This document shows positions 8,191 through 11,984 of a stretch of 11,984 bases of DNA, piece after piece. This DNA comes from Ettlia oleoabundans (Eukaryota > Chlorophyta > Chlorophyceae > Chlamydomonadales), in contig JAAMXP010003141.1 in assembly GCA_019693395.1 (NCBI GenBank), forward strand, positions 7,942-19,925. The letters run 5' to 3'. The notes under the pieces were generated by a model. That model was not told the origin of the DNA, ran no database searches, and saw only the letters and a list, made by a program, of their open reading frames with translations. Numbering within the stretch: the stretch's first letter is position 1; each line of letters begins with the position of its first letter. A program made the translations under genes and the position numbers.

Positions 8191-8210
8191 TTAGCATGCA
8201 TGCATGCTAA
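8191..8210. repeat. Perfect 20-base palindrome
   Basis: TTAGCATGCATGCATGCTAA equals its own reverse complement. It lies in the AT-rich spacer between converging genes, with an internal GCATGC/TGCATGCA core. It could form a small cruciform or bind a dimeric protein. There is no spacer loop, so it is not a classical terminator hairpin. Confidence 0.9.
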
Positions 8211-8287
8211 TAATGCATTTCAAAGTAAGTACATGTCCCTGCATCAACTGCATCTGTTGTTCATTGACTTCAATTTCCCTATTTATA

Positions 8288-8292
8288 TTACA
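8288..8292 (-). terminator. Candidate TGTAA poly(A) motif for the cysteine desulfurase gene
   Basis: It reads TGTAA on the minus strand, about 460 bases past the stop codon. It is the first such motif downstream apart from one overlapping the stop codon itself (TTGTAA). Confidence 0.35.
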
Positions 8293-8753
8293 TATCACTA
8301 ATATTGACCTAGACAGCATTATTCGTTATTCTGTATTATCACTGCTACCTAAACCGCATGAAATGGTTAGGCAGCTGGTTCACGAGAAACCGCTAACTAT
8401 CTCAATCCAAGAGGAGGGAGGCCACATCGCGAATCACGAATGAACCAAGCAGCAACGGCAATTTCCTCAGCAGCGACAGCTTGGAAATAAAGATGTGGCT
8501 GCAGGGGCAATCGTCCACGGCTACCACCTAAAGTGCAAAAGAGTTTGCGGAACGTGCGCTGTGCAGCAGTTAGCACAGCGCAGAATGAAACGGACGTCTG
8601 TTGTCCGCAGCAAAGGCACATGCCATGACACAGACAGCAGAGGCATATGCCCAACAGCCCGACGGCTGCCCAGCCTTGGCAAGCGAGCCCAGGTGCAGCT
8701 GAAGCAGCATTCGCAGACAAGAAGCAGGACAGCACAAGAGCGGCAATATTGCA

Positions 8754-11101
8754 TTACAAGCTTGCGTCTGTAAAGAACTTGATGCTATCCTTGAGCGCAT
8801 CCACAAACGCATCCACCTCTGTGCGTGTGTTGTAGATGTAGGGTGAGGCACGCACGGAGCCGGGGATGCCCAGCTGGTGGTGCACCGGCATCGCGCACAG
8901 GTGGCCCGATCGCACAGCTACGCCCGCCTGCAGGCACGGCCACGGGCACGCGACGATATTGGCAGGGCTGGTCCCTCAGAAAGCAGAGCACAATCAGGCA
9001 CACAGGAGCAGATTCTGCGAATCGCATAATGCACTGCCGCGCCACCCTTCAGGCCAACCACGTCAGCGGCTCCAGCCACCGCTACTGAGCCAATCAGCCA
9101 ACTACACAGCCAAGCACTTACAACGTCCAGGATTGCGGATATGTCGGTAGGGTGCATGCCATCCACATTGAAGGTGGCCAGTGCTGCGCGCCCAAGCGCA
9201 GCCTCTGGGCTGGGCCCGTAGATGCGCACACGATTGATGGAGCGCAGCTACGGTGGTGGGAGGAAGCAAACACATTGGTAACCACATGGCTTCAGTTGGG
9301 AGCATGTTGTGCGGCTGAGAGCTCGCTGTGTCCTTCACAGGATTCACCTGCCCGAGCTAAGCTTGTCAGCCGCTCAAGACGTTGATAATGTCAAGCCAAA
9401 TCCCTATCAAAGCGTCCAAAACCTCATCGCATGGCCACACGCAATAGGGGCACCCTTGGTGCAATGACTGACACTGTCTGCTCAACCTGCAACCTTCATG
9501 TCATGGCATCCACCATCCCAAACATCATATGGTCAATCCAGCAACCGTGTCCCACCCGCTCATAGAGGTACGCCCCCAGGTCCCGCTCATGTGCTGCTAC
9601 ACGTTCCATGCCCAACCCGGCCAAGTAGTCACACGCGGCTCCAAGACCAATGGCTTCGGCGATGGCAGGTGTGCCTGCTTCAAACCGCGATGGCGGGTCC
9701 ATGTATACGGTGCTCTCCAGCTGCACCTCCAGGATCATCTCCCCTCCTCCCATCCACGGCGGCATCGACTCCAGCAGGGGCAGGCTGCCCCACAGGAAAC
9801 CAACGCCCGTAGGGCCGCACATCTTGTGGCTGGAGGCAACTATCCAATCGGCGCCCAGCGACTGCACATCCACCGGCATGTTGGGCACTGCAACACAAGC
9901 AGACGGGCAGGGCAGGCAAGCTGGAGGGCAGGTTAGCACGATGCTTGAGGTATCAGTACGCAGATGACGTTCAAGTGGGAACAGGCGCAGCACAGCATGT
10001 GCAGCTGAACATAGAGCTGTCGATCTGCTAGTCACCCCAATTTAATAGCAGCAAAAGCTGGCAACTGTTGAATGGGTGCAAATAACAACGACAGGCCCCC
10101 TACTGGGTGCTTCTGGTTGCATCCTGCCAAACACCCCCTTACGAATTGCACACCATAGCACATTGCTGAACAAAGCGGCTTCTTACCTGATTGGCAGCAA
10201 TCCAGCAGCAGATTGGCGCCCACTCCGTGTGCCATTTCGGCCACGCTCTGCGTAGGCAGCACGCATCCCAGCATGTTCGACACATGTACCAGGGACACCA
10301 GGCGTGTGCGCGGCGTGATGAGCTTGGCCAGCTGCCCCAAGTCAATGTCCTCGCTTCCGCTCAGCCCCGCAAACTTGAGCACCAGGCCCTTGCGCTTCGC
10401 CAGCAGCTGCCAGGGCACAAGATTGGAGTGGTGTTCTGCCACGCTGAGCACGATTTCGTCGCCCTCCTGCAGATGCGCCACACCCCACGTGTTTGCCACC
10501 AGGTTGATTGCTTCTGTGGCATTGCGCGTGTACACAATCTCCTGGGGCAAGGAGGCGTTGACAAATCGCGCAATCTTCTCGCGGGCCGCTTCGTAGGCTG
10601 TCGTGGCACGTGTGCTCAGAGCGTGCACCCCACGGTGCACGTTGCTGTTGTAGCCGCCATTGCCATAATAGCCGTCCATGACAGACAGCACTTGCTGCGG
10701 CTTTTGTGAGGTGGCAGCGCTGTCGAGGTACACGAGAGGTCGTTCATTCACGCTCTGTTGCAAAATGGGGAAGTCAGTGCGGGTGGTGGCACCCAGGTCA
10801 CCTTCCGCTGTTGGGGATGCCGGCGGCTCCTCCACCTGCGGTATGTTCAGGAAGTGGAGGGGAAAGGGCTCAGCTCAGTGCCGCTCAGCCCCGGAAACAA
10901 TCAACAAACAGCATTTCATCTTAGTCGAGCGACTTTGCGAAGGGTTCATGCCAGCCTCTTGAGACTCACCGCTGTTGCGCCAGTGCGCCAAGTGCGTCGC
11001 GCCAGGTGCGCCTTTCGTGCATACCATCTCGTACTGTGCTTCACTGCGTAACGATTGCTGACCACAGATTGCTCGGTGGTCGACAGGTTCGTACACACCA
11101 T
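8754..11101 (-). CDS. NFS2: SufS-type cysteine desulfurase, plastid NFS2-like, five exons
   Basis: Exons 11101-10970, 10835-10187, 9887-9556, 9247-9122 and 8927-8754 join in phases 0, 1, 0, 0 to give 470 residues, the usual length for plastid NFS2. The enzyme is PLP-dependent, takes sulfur from cysteine (yielding alanine) and passes it, with SufE, to the SUF Fe-S assembly machinery in the stroma. Visible hallmarks are [11 protein letters not shown] near the start of the fold, [14 protein letters not shown], the PLP-stacking histidine in [26 protein letters not shown] with the Schiff-base lysine K282, [16 protein letters not shown], and [16 protein letters not shown] with catalytic C424. Exon 1 encodes a Ser/Thr/Arg-rich leader ([20 protein letters not shown] onward) typical of a transit peptide. 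The start is the ATG at 11101, 60 bases after a TATA box; the frame runs further upstream only from a non-ATG codon. Oddity: GHHC, usual next to the cysteine, is GHLC here. Confidence 0.94.
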
Positions 11102-11161
11102 TTCTGAGGTGGCAGATATATTCGCCCCACGCCTTCTGCAAACGCGTACAGTGCCAGACAA

Positions 11162-11167
11162 TTTATA
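11162..11167 (-). promoter_or_regulatory. TATA box of the cysteine desulfurase gene
   Basis: TATAAA reads on the minus strand within TTCCTATAAATTG. It lies about 60 bases before the ATG at 11101, which leaves room for a transcription start near 11135 and a 5' UTR of roughly 35 bases. It also argues that the ATG at 11101 is the true start, since in-frame codons upstream overlap the box. Confidence 0.65.
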
Positions 11168-11535
11168 GGAACGCAATTAGCATTCGTTGGGGGTCTTTTT
11201 TAGGTCGAGATGTTTTCGCGCGTCCAAGTCGGGGCCCACCTGCTCCTGGTTATGAAGCCAGGATGTTTGTGAAGCCAGGGTGTACTCGCGGACGGCGGGG
11301 CGAGATCCGACAAATGGAACCTTTGTACCCTTCTCATTGCCGAGCCAAATTGATACCATACCAAGCTACAGCGGCAGGCGAGGCGCCCGCTTCTGGCGGG
11401 ATGATGCCTCCGTCGCTGTGCCAGCCCGTGGCCACTGATGCAGCGGCAGCAGCAACAGCAGCTGCATAGCTTGCCGCCAACCCGCTGAACTGCACTGAAT
11501 TGTCGGCTCAGCCGCTGACTCAGTGTTTTCCCCAG
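11168..11535. other. Upstream intergenic region between divergent genes
   Basis: No gene is supported here. A 14-base motif, tgaagccagg(a/g)tgt, is repeated in direct orientation at 11253 and 11270. From about 11400 the sequence becomes rich in GCA/CAG triplets and contains short plus-strand ATG frames (for example at 11401) that stop within 25 codons. It could be promoter and 5' leader of a plus-strand gene. Confidence 0.4.
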
Positions 11536-11984
11536 CTCTCTCGGCGGCAGCTCTCACTACGCCGCCGAATAAGCCGCAGGCGCGCGGCATGTGCGACGGC
11601 TGCGCCAACAGCGCTGCACAAGCGCAAGCGTCGTCGCCCTCACCGCCATAAGCAGCACGGCACAACGGCGGATCCGGCCCAGCCAGTACGGCAGCAATGG
11701 CAGCAGCAGCAGCAGCAGCAGTCCGTGGAGGAGGAAAATGCAGTGGCTACTGGTAGTCCCAAGGCGTCCCCTGACCCTCAGCCCAGGTCTGCAGCACCGC
11801 TGCAGCGGCCCCCAGCCGACACACCAGTGGTGGCTAGGGCAGTGGCAGCAGCAGTACTCCCACCCCCCACCGCCTGGGCCGGCACAATGGGCAGCAAAGG
11901 CGCCATCAGTTGTGGCCATACAGTTGCCAACGCCTACACTGCTCATCGGGAGCGAGGCAGCCGGGTTATCGGCGGCTCTTCCAC
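11536..11984 (+). CDS. Possible Gln/Pro-rich exon, partial at right edge
   Basis: A strong acceptor (GTGTTTTCCCCAG ending 11535) precedes sequence open in one plus frame to the end of the window, about 149 codons. It gives a very basic start, a KRKRRPHRHK run, seven glutamines from the CAG tract at 11701-11721, then SVEEENAVATGSPKASPDPQ. A second plus frame is also open from about 11569 and gives a protein-like end (QWQQQYSHPPPPGPAQW, then LPTPTLLIGSEAAGLSAALP). The reading frame is therefore unresolved. A long minus-strand frame here is probably a by-product of GC-rich triplet repeats. No family is recognised. Confidence 0.28.
11701..11721. repeat. (CAG)7 microsatellite
   Basis: Seven perfect CAG triplets lie within the possible right-edge exon and would encode polyglutamine in the first open frame or polyserine in the second. 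Confidence 0.95.

Larger units (their letters stand above)
8081..8753. other. Convergent intergenic and 3' UTR region, AT-rich 8180-8350
   Basis: No coding region is supported here. The left half follows the TPR tail. The right half should be the 3' UTR of the minus-strand cysteine desulfurase gene. The AT-rich core contains a palindrome (8191-8210) and a minus-strand TGTAA (8288-8292) that could end the desulfurase transcript about 460 bases after its stop. Confidence 0.5.

Noticed and set aside
8204..8443. Plus-strand frame of 79 codons in the AT-rich spacer
   Set aside because: It has no family resemblance, no splice context and a composition typical of intergenic DNA.
10946..11176. Longer N-terminus for the desulfurase starting near 11176
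   Set aside because: The first codon is TTG, and the frame crosses the TATA box; the ATG at 11101 fits better.
11557..11946. Minus-strand frame of 129 codons
   Set aside because: Cys/Trp/Leu-rich complement of triplet repeats, with no acceptable family or exon signals.

Overview
The window looks like nuclear DNA of a green alga (Chlorophyta). The evidence is split genes with GT-AG introns of about 130-410 bases, TGTAA-type polyadenylation motifs, N-terminal organelle-targeting peptides, a moderately GC-rich base composition and frequent CAG/GCA runs. The species cannot be fixed from sequence alone. There are no operons, CRISPR arrays, rRNA or tRNA genes.

Layout, left to right. (1) Bases 1-2088, minus strand: the 5' four exons of an mTERF-family organelle gene-expression factor that runs off the left edge. 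(2) 2089-2338: a short head-to-head intergenic region that must hold both promoters. (3) 2339-3675, plus strand: a complete three-exon gene for a 234-residue membrane protein with a plastid-type leader, whose core resembles the DUF1279/FAM210 layout. Its likely poly(A) signal is at 3929. (4) About 3990-6750, plus strand: a decayed gene built as RING-like head, Pro/Ala-rich linker, von Willebrand A (VWA) domain and C-terminal region. It carries frame changes, in-frame stops and two tandem duplications (105-base and 168-base periods). (5) 6750-7370: a more AT-rich stretch with a good TATA box but no gene I can defend. (6) 7374-8080, plus strand: a second copy of the same RING-like head, followed in the same reading frame by a TPR repeat. 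Its RING is missing ligands and its natural-looking C-terminus is out of frame. (7) 8081-8753: AT-rich convergent intergenic DNA with a perfect 20-base palindrome. (8) 8754-11101, minus strand: a complete five-exon gene for a SufS-type (plastid NFS2-like) cysteine desulfurase of 470 residues, with a TATA box just upstream. (9) 11168-11984: a promoter and low-complexity region, probably running into a Gln/Pro-rich plus-strand exon cut by the right edge.

The three well-supported genes are all organelle housekeeping: organelle transcription or RNA metabolism (mTERF), an organelle membrane protein, and Fe-S cluster sulfur supply (SufS). They do not form a pathway cluster. The 4-8 kb centre is the accessory part of the window. 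It holds two related RING-headed copies in the same orientation, both damaged, with recent tandem duplications, which fits a gene family undergoing birth and decay. I found no convincing new defence or metabolic system. The most notable observations are the VWA-gene duplications, the fused RING-TPR reading frame, and a His-to-Leu change next to the catalytic cysteine of the SufS protein.
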